Positions 55,880-64,000 of a stretch of DNA of 64,000 bases are shown here, piece by piece. Within the stretch, counting starts at the first letter, position 1; each line of letters begins with the position of its first letter. Under the pieces are notes generated by a model. It was not told where the DNA came from, did no database searches, and saw nothing but the letters and a program-made list of their open reading frames with translations. Where the stretch lies: NCBI GenBank assembly GCA_020635725.1, contig JACJZF010000002.1, positions 1 through 64,000 of the forward strand. The letters are read 5' to 3'. Position numbers and translations under genes: made by a program. Source of the DNA: Flavobacteriales bacterium (GTDB lineage Bacteria; Bacteroidota; Bacteroidia; Flavobacteriales_F; PHOS-HE28).

Positions 55880-57478
55880 ATGACGAACAGGTGGATATGG
55901 CTGCTTCCTTTCATGCTCCTGGCACTCGCGGTCCGTGCGCAAGAGGTGGTCACCGGTGAGGTCACCTTCATCACCGCCCAGCACGTCTATGTGCGCTTCG
56001 AACAGACCGAAGGGATCGCCGTTGCTGACACGCTGGAGGTACTGCGCGATGGACAGTCACGACCCTGCCTGATAGTATCGAACATGTCGTCCACCTCGTG
56101 CGTGTGCACCGTGGTCGATGGATGCGTGGTGGAGAAGCAGGACCGGGTGCAGGCCCGGAGACAGAAGTCCGAGAAGGAGGCCGTTAAATCAGCCAGGCCT
56201 GAGCGCGGCACAAGATCGCAGGTCCCTCCCGACTCCTCGCGTTCGAGTGATGAGCGTATCCGCGGAAGGGTCTCGGCCGCCAGTTACAGCACCATCCCAT
56301 CCGCTCGTGAGAACGACCACCGGCTGATGTACCGGGTCTCATTGGACGCCGATCATATCGCCGGGTCGAAGTTCTCGGCGGAAACCTACCTGAACTACCG
56401 GAAGCTGTACCCGGCTGATCCGGACAGGCGCCCACAGCGAACCGAGATCTTCAACGTGTACAGCGCAGCCGTGAGCTATGAACCCGACTCGAACACCGTG
56501 ATATCGCTCGGTCGGAAGATCAACAACAACATCTCCTCGCTGGGTGCCATCGATGGCTTGCAGGCCGAACGCACCATGGGCTCCTTCCTCGCTGGCGCCA
56601 TCGTCGGCTTCCGCCCCGACATCTACACCTATGACCTGAACACGGATCTGCTCCAATACGGGGGCTACGTGGGAACACGGACCAATACGGCCGCGCTGAA
56701 CACCCGTACCACCATCGGGCTGATGCAGCAGACCAATTCGGGCATGATCGACAGGCGATACGCCTACATGCAGCATTCAAGCACCTTTCGTGGCAACCTG
56801 AACCTCTTCGGTTCCGGTGAACTCGACCTGTACAGCACGCTCAACGGCGGTGCGCGCCTGACCAACCTCTTCGTTTCCGCCAGGTACCGCATCAACCGCA
56901 TGGTCGACGTGTTCGGTTCCTACGATAGTCGCAAGCGGGTCATCTACTATGAGACCTTCCGGAACGATGTGGAGGTGATGCTCGACGACGATGATGCTCG
57001 CCAAGGAGCGCGCCTGCGGCTCAACCTGAAACCGATGAAGTCACTCAGCGGCGGGGCAGCGTATAGCAGGCGCTTCCAGGCCGATGGCGCGAACCGATCC
57101 GAGAACGTTCAGCTTTTCCTGAACTACAGCAGGGATCCGAGGACCTTCGGACGGTGGTCCGTGCAGGCGAACCGGAACACGTCGAGTTACGTGCGCAGCG
57201 ATGTCCTGTCCTTCCGCCATTCGCGCACCCTCATCCCCAAGCGACTGGACATGAGCCTGTACTACCGGGCAGTGGAATATGTGTACGGGAACCGGAGCGA
57301 TGGTTCCCCACTCACCGCGCGGACATCGCAGCGGTATTACGGCGCCGATATGATGATCACGCTCGCCCGAACCCTGACCTTCACGGTGCTCGGTGAGCTT
57401 TCAACGATACGGGAAGAGCATAACTACCGTGTGAACATGAGCCTGACCAAACGGTTCGATAGCAAGAAGAGACGATGA
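55880..57478 (+). CDS. Outer-membrane beta-barrel protein, candidate cytochrome conduit
   Basis: This 532-residue protein has a signal peptide ending AVRAQ near residue 21 and a small N-terminal beta domain (about 22-90) with cysteines at 63, 74, 76 and 82. A linker and a long region (about 140-530) of alternating polar and aromatic residues follow, typical of a transmembrane barrel. Metal-reducing bacteria hold multiheme cytochromes in an MtrB-type barrel, and this protein has the right place for such a role. It is not recognisably an MtrB homologue, so the assignment is by context. The following lipoprotein gene overlaps its stop. Confidence 0.6.
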   Translation: MTNRWIWLLPFMLLALAVRAQEVVTGEVTFITAQHVYVRFEQTEGIAVADTLEVLRDGQSRPCLIVSNMSSTSCVCTVVDGCVVEKQDRVQARRQKSEKEAVKSARPERGTRSQVPPDSSRSSDERIRGRVSAASYSTIPSARENDHRLMYRVSLDADHIAGSKFSAETYLNYRKLYPADPDRRPQRTEIFNVYSAAVSYEPDSNTVISLGRKINNNISSLGAIDGLQAERTMGSFLAGAIVGFRPDIYTYDLNTDLLQYGGYVGTRTNTAALNTRTTIGLMQQTNSGMIDRRYAYMQHSSTFRGNLNLFGSGELDLYSTLNGGARLTNLFVSARYRINRMVDVFGSYDSRKRVIYYETFRNDVEVMLDDDDARQGARLRLNLKPMKSLSGGAAYSRRFQADGANRSENVQLFLNYSRDPRTFGRWSVQANRNTSSYVRSDVLSFRHSRTLIPKRLDMSLYYRAVEYVYGNRSDGSPLTARTSQRYYGADMMITLARTLTFTVLGELSTIREEHNYRVNMSLTKRFDSKKRR

Positions 57479-58257
57479 TCCACAGGACAGCAACCGTAAA
57501 CCACCTGGCCGCGATCGTATTGTTGGCGGCATGCGGTGACAGCCCCAAGGAGATACCCGCCGAGGACGGAGGCACAGAAGGCAGCAGCACCGGGGTGTTC
57601 TCGGGTGGAGAATCCAGTGCTCCGCAAGGTGCGCTGGACCCAGCAGCGCAGAAGGACCTGCATACGGTCGTCGCCTTGGAAACCTTGCCCACGGCCAAGT
57701 ACGTGTATGTGCGGGTGAAGGAGGGCGATCAGGAGTACTGGATAGCCACCATCCTGCAGGATGTGGCTATCGGACATTCCTACTTCTATCGTGGCGGACT
57801 ATTGAAGACCGATTTCGAGAGCAAGGAGTACAAGCGCACCTTCGACAAGCTCTTCCTCGTGTCGCAACTGGTGCCGGCCGAGCATGGAAGCAGCATGGCG
57901 GGAACCGCGGCTGCGCCCCAAGCACCCGTCATGAATGATGCGCCTTTGCCGGCGCTGGATGTGCAAGGCATCACCCGGATCCGTGATGTGGTGTCGGATC
58001 CGAAGCGATTCGCAGGCAAGACGATCCAGGTCAGCGGCACATGCACCAAGGTGAATCCCAATATCATGGGCCGGAACTGGATCCATGTGAAGGAGGCTGG
58101 CGAGGCGGCCAAGGAATTGGTGATCACCACCCACGAGCCGGTCGCCGAGGGTCAGAAGGTCACGGTCGTCGGCAAGGTGGCCGTGGACAAGGACTTCGGC
58201 GCAGGTTATAAATACGAGGTGCTGCTCGAGGAAGGCCGTTTGGCGCCGCCTATGTAA
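57475..58257 (+). CDS. Lipoprotein with two small beta domains, cytochrome-cluster associated
   Basis: This 260-residue protein has a lipobox (LLAAC) near residue 20 and a Ser/Gly-rich linker. A first domain (about 60-125: AKYVYVRVKEGDQEYWIATI, SYFYRGGLLKTDFESKEYKRT) and an OB-fold-like second domain (about 165-255: FAGKTIQVSGTCTKVN, RNWIHVKEAGE) follow. Domains of this kind occur next to multiheme cytochrome and cytochrome-synthase genes, including the NrfJ position in Wolinella-type nrf operons, but no biochemical role is established. Its 3' end overlaps the convergent CcsBA gene by 8 nt. Confidence 0.6.
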   Translation: MIHRTATVNHLAAIVLLAACGDSPKEIPAEDGGTEGSSTGVFSGGESSAPQGALDPAAQKDLHTVVALETLPTAKYVYVRVKEGDQEYWIATILQDVAIGHSYFYRGGLLKTDFESKEYKRTFDKLFLVSQLVPAEHGSSMAGTAAAPQAPVMNDAPLPALDVQGITRIRDVVSDPKRFAGKTIQVSGTCTKVNPNIMGRNWIHVKEAGEAAKELVITTHEPVAEGQKVTVVGKVAVDKDFGAGYKYEVLLEEGRLAPPM

Positions 58258-61200
58258 TCAGCTTGAACTTCCGCTTGCGCCAATAGGCCAGCGCACCGAT
58301 CACCACGAAGGTCGCGGCAGTGATGTACACCCATTGCGGCACCGGAACAGGGTCGCCGGCGGCATAAGAGTGCAGGCCGGAGAGGTAGTAGTTCACGCCG
58401 TAGTAGGTCATGATCACCGAGGCCATGCCGAAGAGCGAGGCGAGATTGTACGCGTAGAGCCCCTTGAGGCCGGGAATGAGCCGCATGTGCAGGATGAAGG
58501 CGTACACCAGGATGGTCACCAGCGCCCAGGTCTCCTTCGCATCCCAGCCCCAGTAACGCCCCCATGATTCGTTGGCCCATACCCCACCGAGATAGGTGCC
58601 GATGCTGATCATGAAGAGCCCGCCGATCAGGGTCATCTCGCTGATCATGGTAAGCTCCTTCACGAGCCGGTGCACGCGTTTCTCACGGCGTTCCGTGAGC
58701 AGCACCATCAGCATCAGGTTGATCAGACCGATGACCGCCCCGAGCGCCAGGAAGCCGTAGCTGCCCGCTTCCATCGAGACGTGGATGGTGAGCCAGTACG
58801 ATTTCAGGACGGGAACCAACGGCGTGATCTCAGGGTCCAGATAGCTCAGCATCGCCACGAGCAGCACCGTGGCGGAGAGCATCATGGTAGCCGCTGCGCC
58901 GCCCAGCGACCGCCGGCCGAAGAGCACACCGGCCAGCACGGTCGTCCATGCGATGTAGATCATCGATTCGTAGCCATTGCTCCACGGAGCGCGACCCGAG
59001 ACATACCATCGGATGCCCAGCCCAACAGTATGCATGAGGAAGCCCAGCAGAAGCAGGATATTCAGCGCGCGTGCGGCCTTCACCGTCTTCAAGCTGGGCT
59101 TCAGCACATTCAGGAACAGCAGGCACAGGAAGCCCAGCCCGAGCAGCGCATAGAGCAGCGCCAGCCGATCGAAGACATCCAGGCGGTTCAGCAGGATCTC
59201 CATGCTCACTTGGCTGGTCGTGGGCATCACGGCCGCGCCCTGCTCATGCTGGTACGCATCCAGTTCCGTGATGAGTTTGCTCGGCAGGCTGTAGTCCCCC
59301 GATGCCACGGCCTCCTGCAGGGCGGGTACGAAGGCTGCGAAGAAGCGCTCCGCGACAGCATCGTGCACATGCTCCTCATCATGTCCGGTGCTGGCGGAAG
59401 ACCAGGTGTTGTTCGCGTCGCCGGCCACGGGCACCAGCTTGAGCAGATGCCCGCTGAACACCATGTTCATGATGTTCACGCGCTCATCCACCTTCAGCAG
59501 GTCCTTTTCGTACATGGTGCGATCGGCGGGTTGCATCGCCACAGCGGCACGCACCTCATCGCGCAACAGGTAGGCGCCATCCTCCCCGAAGAACTGGTCG
59601 TAAGCCGCGAATGCCGTGTTCACGCCCAGCTTCTCGCGGATCGTCCTGTGCTCACCCACCTTGATCATCGGCACCGAGAACCAGTCGCGGGCGTTCAAGA
59701 ACATGCCCAGCAGCACCTGGTCCGCGTTCAGCCCTTCGATGCGCTCGCGACGCGCCACCTTCCGCAGCACTTCGCGCGAGAGCGTATGTACGGGCTTCAT
59801 GCGGCCGTTCAGGTCCTGCACCACCAGGCGGCTGAAGCGGTCAGCGAAACCGGCGTCCACCACATGCGCACTGCTCTCCTGGTCGATGACCCGCTGGGCA
59901 TGAACAAGAGTCGGCGCAAGCAGCAGCGCTGTGAACACGGCGGCCACCGGCGCAGCGCGCGATTCGGCGATCTTCCGGGACAAGTGCTGGAACCGGCTCC
60001 GCTTGCTGAAGAGCGTGAGGATCATGCCCAGCGTGAGGAGAGCGTAGCCGATGTAGGACACCCAGGTGCCCCAGAAGTCGTGGTTCACGCTGAGATAGGT
60101 GCCCAGCTCATCGCGATCGAACGATGATTGGAAGAAGCGGTAGCCATCATGATCGAGGATGTTATTCATGAAGATCCGGCGCTCCTCATCGATGCCTTCG
60201 CGCGGATCCACCAATTGCACCACGCTCATGTACGAAGCCGCGCTGTTGGTGCCCGGATAGCGCTCCATGATGAAATCGTGCAAATGGACGTGGAACGGCA
60301 GGGTGATCTCCTTCGCACCATAGGCCACGGCAAGGTCCAATGCCTCGGTGTGTACGATCGCAGGTCGCCCGTCCTGTCCTTTCTGGCCCACCACGAGCAC
60401 CTCATGCGGGTCGCCATTCACCTTCACTTCGAGCCGCAAGGCCACCATGCTCTCATTCTTCACCTTCACGTCTTTCGACTCCAGGTGCACCATGCCCGAG
60501 GGGTTGAAGTCGCCGAAGACGAAGCCGCTCGGCCCAAGCCGGTACATGGCCCGCAGTGCGAGCGGGTATGGCTCGGCGCTCGGCGGCAGTGTATCCGTGG
60601 TCTGGGTGGCCATCACGGTGCGCACCATGGTCGCCTCGGCGCTCATCCAAAGCGCGTTGTCGCGATAGGTGATGTTGACGGCGCCCGGGCGCGGCGTTTC
60701 GTTGAAATTGAAGAGCACGTCGCGGATGCGCCGCGTCTCCCCATTCGAGATGAAATACTCCTCGCGTCCGTTCATGCCGGCGAAGACCACCTTGAGGGTC
60801 GGTCGCCCGGCCGGGGAATCCTCCAGCACTTCCACCGGATTCGGGATGAACTCCTTCATGGCCACTTCCACGAGGTCGCCGCCGATGCGGTACGAGGCAT
60901 GCCAGTCGTTGTTCCCCAGGCTGGAGAACAGCACCGGTTCATCGAACCGGAAGGTGCGGTCACCCTTGGCGGCCTCGAAGCGGAGGAAGGTCTCCGATGA
61001 GAGGATGATGTTGGAATCGCCGCCCTCGCGGATGTGCATGACGCCCTCGAAGCCGAAGTACCGCGTGATCCCGGCCCCGATCAGGATCACGACCATGGCG
61101 GCGTGGAAGGTGAGCAGCGCCCACTTCCGCTGTTCCACCATGCGGTACCGGAAGATGTTGACGACGATGGTGATGCAGAACAGGATCAGCAGCACGCTGA

Positions 61201-61360
61201 ACCAGGTGGACCGATAGACGACGTGCTGCGCCGAGCTGGTGCCGAAGTCGTTCTCGATGAAGGTGCCCACACCGATGGCGGCGGCGAAGAGGAGGATGTA
61301 GAGGCCGGCGGCGCGTGTGCCGAACAGCGATCCGAGGACCCGGTCTAGCGCTGAGCGCAT
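58250..61360 (-). CDS. CcsBA-type cytochrome c synthase (fused ResB/CcsB and CcsA)
   Basis: This 1036-residue inner-membrane protein joins heme to CXXCH motifs in the periplasm (system II). The N-terminal CcsB/ResB part (MRSALDRVLGSLFGTRAAGLY start, VGTFIENDFG) has three early helices and a large periplasmic domain to about residue 470. The C-terminal CcsA part holds the WWD heme-handling motif, WGRYWGWDAKETW, near residue 925, and conserved histidines in neighbouring helices. Fused CcsBA forms are known, for example NrfI and CcsA1 of Wolinella. The ATG at 61360 gives the normal family start; a longer frame from 61447 is less likely. It faces the cytochrome operon and would supply the many hemes needed there. 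Confidence 0.88.
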   Translation of the reverse strand: MRSALDRVLGSLFGTRAAGLYILLFAAAIGVGTFIENDFGTSSAQHVVYRSTWFSVLLILFCITIVVNIFRYRMVEQRKWALLTFHAAMVVILIGAGITRYFGFEGVMHIREGGDSNIILSSETFLRFEAAKGDRTFRFDEPVLFSSLGNNDWHASYRIGGDLVEVAMKEFIPNPVEVLEDSPAGRPTLKVVFAGMNGREEYFISNGETRRIRDVLFNFNETPRPGAVNITYRDNALWMSAEATMVRTVMATQTTDTLPPSAEPYPLALRAMYRLGPSGFVFGDFNPSGMVHLESKDVKVKNESMVALRLEVKVNGDPHEVLVVGQKGQDGRPAIVHTEALDLAVAYGAKEITLPFHVHLHDFIMERYPGTNSAASYMSVVQLVDPREGIDEERRIFMNNILDHDGYRFFQSSFDRDELGTYLSVNHDFWGTWVSYIGYALLTLGMILTLFSKRSRFQHLSRKIAESRAAPVAAVFTALLLAPTLVHAQRVIDQESSAHVVDAGFADRFSRLVVQDLNGRMKPVHTLSREVLRKVARRERIEGLNADQVLLGMFLNARDWFSVPMIKVGEHRTIREKLGVNTAFAAYDQFFGEDGAYLLRDEVRAAVAMQPADRTMYEKDLLKVDERVNIMNMVFSGHLLKLVPVAGDANNTWSSASTGHDEEHVHDAVAERFFAAFVPALQEAVASGDYSLPSKLITELDAYQHEQGAAVMPTTSQVSMEILLNRLDVFDRLALLYALLGLGFLCLLFLNVLKPSLKTVKAARALNILLLLGFLMHTVGLGIRWYVSGRAPWSNGYESMIYIAWTTVLAGVLFGRRSLGGAAATMMLSATVLLVAMLSYLDPEITPLVPVLKSYWLTIHVSMEAGSYGFLALGAVIGLINLMLMVLLTERREKRVHRLVKELTMISEMTLIGGLFMISIGTYLGGVWANESWGRYWGWDAKETWALVTILVYAFILHMRLIPGLKGLYAYNLASLFGMASVIMTYYGVNYYLSGLHSYAAGDPVPVPQWVYITAATFVVIGALAYWRKRKFKLIT

Positions 61361-61556
61361 GCTGCACGATGGATGAACAATGACATGCTGCTTGGTGGTA
61401 CGGGCAGGATGGCCTGGATACCCTGAGCAAGTGTACGTACAACCCATTCTCTGGTTCGGTCGTTTATGCCGAGGCGGGATTTTCGCGGCACACAGCCGAG
61501 CATTCCATCGACCAGATGGGCTGCGGGGGAACGGAACGAATGCTCCGGCGCCGCGG

Positions 61557-62738
61557 CTACTGCAGCAGCTCGATCAGCAGCAGCTGGTCGTTCTCCGGCT
61601 TGGTCTTGATCAGCAGCTCCTCGCGTCCGCGGCCGCGACGCACCACGCAGCTGGCGGTGTTGGGCGGCACCCGCCCCTCGTTGTGCGCGATCACGCGGAT
61701 CGTATTGTGCCCGGGCCCGAGGTCCAGGACAAGGCGCTGATGCTGCTTGGTGAGCTCGTGGGCCACGAGCACGGGGCGGTTGTTGAGCAGCACCGAGATG
61801 GTGTCGCCATCGTATTCCGCGTTGTCCCAGAGCCGCAGGGTGATGCGTCGTTGCCGGGTGGTGAGCACGGCCAGAGTATCCGCGTGGCGGTCAGTGAGCC
61901 GCGAAGGAGGCACGGCCTCATGCACCGCCTGCTCTTTTCGGAATCCGATGTGATACCGCACCACCAGGCCCAGGTAGTTGTCGCTTGCGGCATAGGTGGC
62001 GGTGCGGCTTCCGTTCACCGCATCGGAGCGCCAGGCATCGCGGCCATCGAGGTGAATCACGTAGCGCAGGGTGAGCTCGAAGCGGTCCTTGCCCTGTGCG
62101 CCGAATCGGCCCAGTTCCGGCGCGAAGAAGGCGCGCGTGGCGGCAGGTGCCGCGGAGGTGTTCTGGTAGCTGCCGATCTCGCGGGTGAGCTCATCATCGC
62201 GTTGCATGGTGAAGCCCCATGCTGCGCCGATCTTCCAAAGCGAGGGCGAATCGCCCCGCGGGCGCAGCAGCCAGAACGCGCGCAGCTCGGCTCGTGTGCT
62301 GGTGTGGTACAGGCGGTAGTTCACGCTGTCCAGGATGAGCATGTATCCGGTGAAGCCCCAGCTGCCTTGTACGGTCAGTCCCACCCGGTCGCGATAGGTG
62401 ACCGAGCCCCCGAACTCGCCGAGCAGTCCGGGCCAAGGGAAGGTCCCGGCGCTGCCTCCGCCGCTATCGGTCACGAGGTCGGCTTGCTGAAGACCTACGC
62501 CGAGCCCGCCCAGCAACCGGGTCTCGAAGTCGCGCGGATGCCTCACCAGCGAGGTGTTCAAGGTGCCGCGCGCATCGCGCAGCAGGCCGAAGGGTAGGCC
62601 CACGGACCCGCCGCCGTTATTCCCTCCACCGCCCCCAAGCGATTGCGCCATGGAGATGGAGGCGAGCAGAGCGAACGCCGCCGCGGTCAACGCACTCAGC
62701 CGCGCGCCGAGAGGGATCGCACCGAGGCTGGCAGCCAT
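61557..62738 (-). CDS. Exported outer-membrane-type protein with C-terminal beta domain
   Basis: This 393-residue protein has a signal peptide ending ISMAQ near residue 32, a glycine-rich stretch (SLGGGGGNNGGGS), a middle region of barrel-like strands, and a C-terminal beta domain of about 95 residues. That domain (ITLRLWDNAEYDGDTISVLL, HNTIRVIAHNEGRVPPNTA) recurs in Bacteroidota surface proteins and may bind other envelope components. No function is known. It begins 6 nt after the flavoprotein gene on the same strand, so the two are probably co-transcribed. Confidence 0.6.
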   Translation of the reverse strand: MAASLGAIPLGARLSALTAAAFALLASISMAQSLGGGGGNNGGGSVGLPFGLLRDARGTLNTSLVRHPRDFETRLLGGLGVGLQQADLVTDSGGGSAGTFPWPGLLGEFGGSVTYRDRVGLTVQGSWGFTGYMLILDSVNYRLYHTSTRAELRAFWLLRPRGDSPSLWKIGAAWGFTMQRDDELTREIGSYQNTSAAPAATRAFFAPELGRFGAQGKDRFELTLRYVIHLDGRDAWRSDAVNGSRTATYAASDNYLGLVVRYHIGFRKEQAVHEAVPPSRLTDRHADTLAVLTTRQRRITLRLWDNAEYDGDTISVLLNNRPVLVAHELTKQHQRLVLDLGPGHNTIRVIAHNEGRVPPNTASCVVRRGRGREELLIKTKPENDQLLLIELLQ

Positions 62739-62744
62739 GCTTGA

Positions 62745-63992
62745 TCAGGCGAAGTAGGCATCGAGCTCCCCGCGGAAATACTGCAGCGCGTTCCGCACGC
62801 CCAGCGGCAATCCGCCGCCCAGCGCGCAGAGCGAGCCGATCTCCATGGTCTCGATCAGGTCGTTGAAGAGCGCGCGATCGATCTTGCGACCGCCCTGCGC
62901 GCCCACGAGCAGCTCCTTGCCACGCGTGCTGCCGATGCGGCACGGAAAGCACTTGCCGCAGCTCTCGAGCGCCGTGAATTCGAAGAGGTGCTCGAGGTAC
63001 TTCACCATCGGGAAATCCTGTGGGATGCTGAGCACGCTGGCATGGCCCAGCAGGAAGCCCTCGCGCTGGAAGCTCTCGAAATCGATGCTCAGGGCATTGA
63101 TCTTCTCGATCGGTACGATGCCGCCCAGCGGTCCGCCGATGTGCAGCGCCTTGGTGGGCCGCGCGAAGCCGCCGCCGAGGTCGTCGATCACGTTCGACAA
63201 GGGAGTGCCGCATTCCACTTCATAGAGCCCGGGGCGCTTGAAGCCGCTGTCGAGGCACACGAGCTTGCTGCCGTTGCTCTTCTCACTGCCCAGCTTGGCG
63301 AAGGCAGCGCCGCCATGCGCGCTCACCCAGGGCACGCAGGCGAGGGTCTCCACGTTGTTCACCACGGTGGGCCGATTGAAGAGCCCTTGCTGCGCGGGAT
63401 AGGGCGGCCGCGTGCGCACCTCGCCGCGTTTCCCCTCGATGCTGTTGAGCAGGGCCGTCTCCTCGCCGCACACGTACGCGCCGGCCGCCGTGATCACCTT
63501 GAATCGCCAGTTGTAGCCGCTGCCTTTGATGTCCGTGCCGATCCATCCGTTCGACTCCAGGTCTTGCACGGCCTTCTTCACGACCGCGATCGCTTCCGGG
63601 TATTCCGCGCGGATGTACAGCACACCGGTATCGGCGCCCACGCAATAGCCGGCGATCATCATGCCCAGCAGCACACGGTGGGGGCGTTGCTCCAGGAGGT
63701 AACGGTCGCTGAACGCGGCCGGGTCCCCTTCGTCGGCGTTGCACACGATGTATTTGCGCGGCGTGCCGTTACCCGTGGTATCCTCGGCGTTCCTGCAGGC
63801 TTCGAGCTTGAATCCCATGGGGAAACCGGCGCCTCCGCGTCCGCGGATGGTCGCGGTCTTGATCTCGTTCAGCACATCCACCGCATCGCTCTTGAGTACC
63901 TGCTCCCAAAGGGCGTAGAACTCCTCCAACGGTGGCATGGGCGCGGTGAGGATGGGCGTCGTCATGCTGGTGCCCACGTGGTAGGCGTCCAT
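62745..63992 (-). CDS. NADH-binding flavoprotein subunit (NuoF/HoxF/FdsB type), possibly partial
   Basis: This 415-residue protein has the FMN/NADH-binding stretch GRGGAGFPMGFKLEACR, AYVCGEETALLNSIEG, and a 4Fe-4S site with ESCGKCFPCRIGSTRG and a later SLCALGG. It oxidises NADH and passes electrons to Fe-S clusters in complex I, a soluble hydrogenase or an NAD-linked formate dehydrogenase; the partner genes lie outside the window. The frame upstream of the ATG at 63992 stays open to the edge, so the true start, perhaps with a NuoE-like N-terminal domain, may be missing. An internal ATG (MTTPILTAP) is another candidate. Confidence 0.8.
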   Translation of the reverse strand: MDAYHVGTSMTTPILTAPMPPLEEFYALWEQVLKSDAVDVLNEIKTATIRGRGGAGFPMGFKLEACRNAEDTTGNGTPRKYIVCNADEGDPAAFSDRYLLEQRPHRVLLGMMIAGYCVGADTGVLYIRAEYPEAIAVVKKAVQDLESNGWIGTDIKGSGYNWRFKVITAAGAYVCGEETALLNSIEGKRGEVRTRPPYPAQQGLFNRPTVVNNVETLACVPWVSAHGGAAFAKLGSEKSNGSKLVCLDSGFKRPGLYEVECGTPLSNVIDDLGGGFARPTKALHIGGPLGGIVPIEKINALSIDFESFQREGFLLGHASVLSIPQDFPMVKYLEHLFEFTALESCGKCFPCRIGSTRGKELLVGAQGGRKIDRALFNDLIETMEIGSLCALGGGLPLGVRNALQYFRGELDAYFA

Positions 63993-64000
63993 GCCATCAA

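Noticed and set aside
61361..61447. Longer N-terminus for CcsBA
   Set aside because: The extra 29 residues contain Cys/Pro-rich sequence unlike the family, whose normal start matches the ATG at 61360.

Overview
The window comes from a high-GC member of the Bacteroidota, most likely a Flavobacteriales-type genome. The signs are a protein with a type IX secretion C-terminal domain, the order rplM-rpsI-rpsB-tsf-pyrH-frr, TAnnTTTG-like promoter boxes, and several Bacteroidota-type families (DUF5686, HYC_CC_PP, DUF3347, RND-TolC fusions). No integrase, transposase, rRNA, tRNA or CRISPR array was seen.

Region 1 (about 0.25-22.3 kb, all on +) is a heavy-metal and copper/silver defence island. It holds a divalent-cation RND pump fused to its own TolC-like channel with a histidine-rich adaptor, then a Zn/Cd/Pb P-type ATPase. 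A small HYC_CC_PP protein and a Cus-type RND pump with its outer-membrane channel follow. A tightly coupled run then encodes a heavy-metal-binding lipoprotein, a DUF5676 membrane protein, an ATP-cone/PD-(D/E)XK nuclease, a CopB-type ATPase and a CusB adaptor. A short relic of a CopA-type ATPase, an HMA/DUF3347 lipoprotein and a multicopper oxidase with a barrel-like tail close the island. No metal-responsive regulator gene was recognised.

Region 2 (22.3-46 kb) is mostly housekeeping. It has a CPBP-like membrane protein lacking the family's catalytic residues, kbl, the ribosomal-protein/tsf/pyrH/frr block interrupted by a reverse-strand FkbM methyltransferase, and a GIY-YIG nuclease gene framed by a perfect 31-nt inverted repeat. 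Then come a radical SAM/SPASM protein, a DUF5686 protein, an MMPL/RND exporter with rfbA and a polyprenyl synthase, a TIGR01777 protein, a T9SS cargo protein, two unknown genes, and sucA-sucB.

Region 3 (46.3-61.4 kb) is the most striking part: a probable transmembrane electron conduit. A five-helix b-type cytochrome with two H-x13-H pairs and a membrane-anchored Fe-S/flavin oxidoreductase are followed by three multiheme c-type cytochromes with 20, 52 and 22 CXXCH motifs. The 52-heme protein contains about four essentially identical 432-bp tandem repeats, each encoding six heme sites. An outer-membrane beta-barrel candidate, an OB-like lipoprotein and a convergent CcsBA cytochrome c synthase complete the set. 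I infer a route from the cytoplasm or quinone pool through the periplasm to or across the outer membrane. The direction and terminal acceptor cannot be read from sequence.

The right edge holds an outer-membrane protein and a NuoF/HoxF/FdsB-type NADH-binding flavoprotein whose reading frame stays open to the end of the window.
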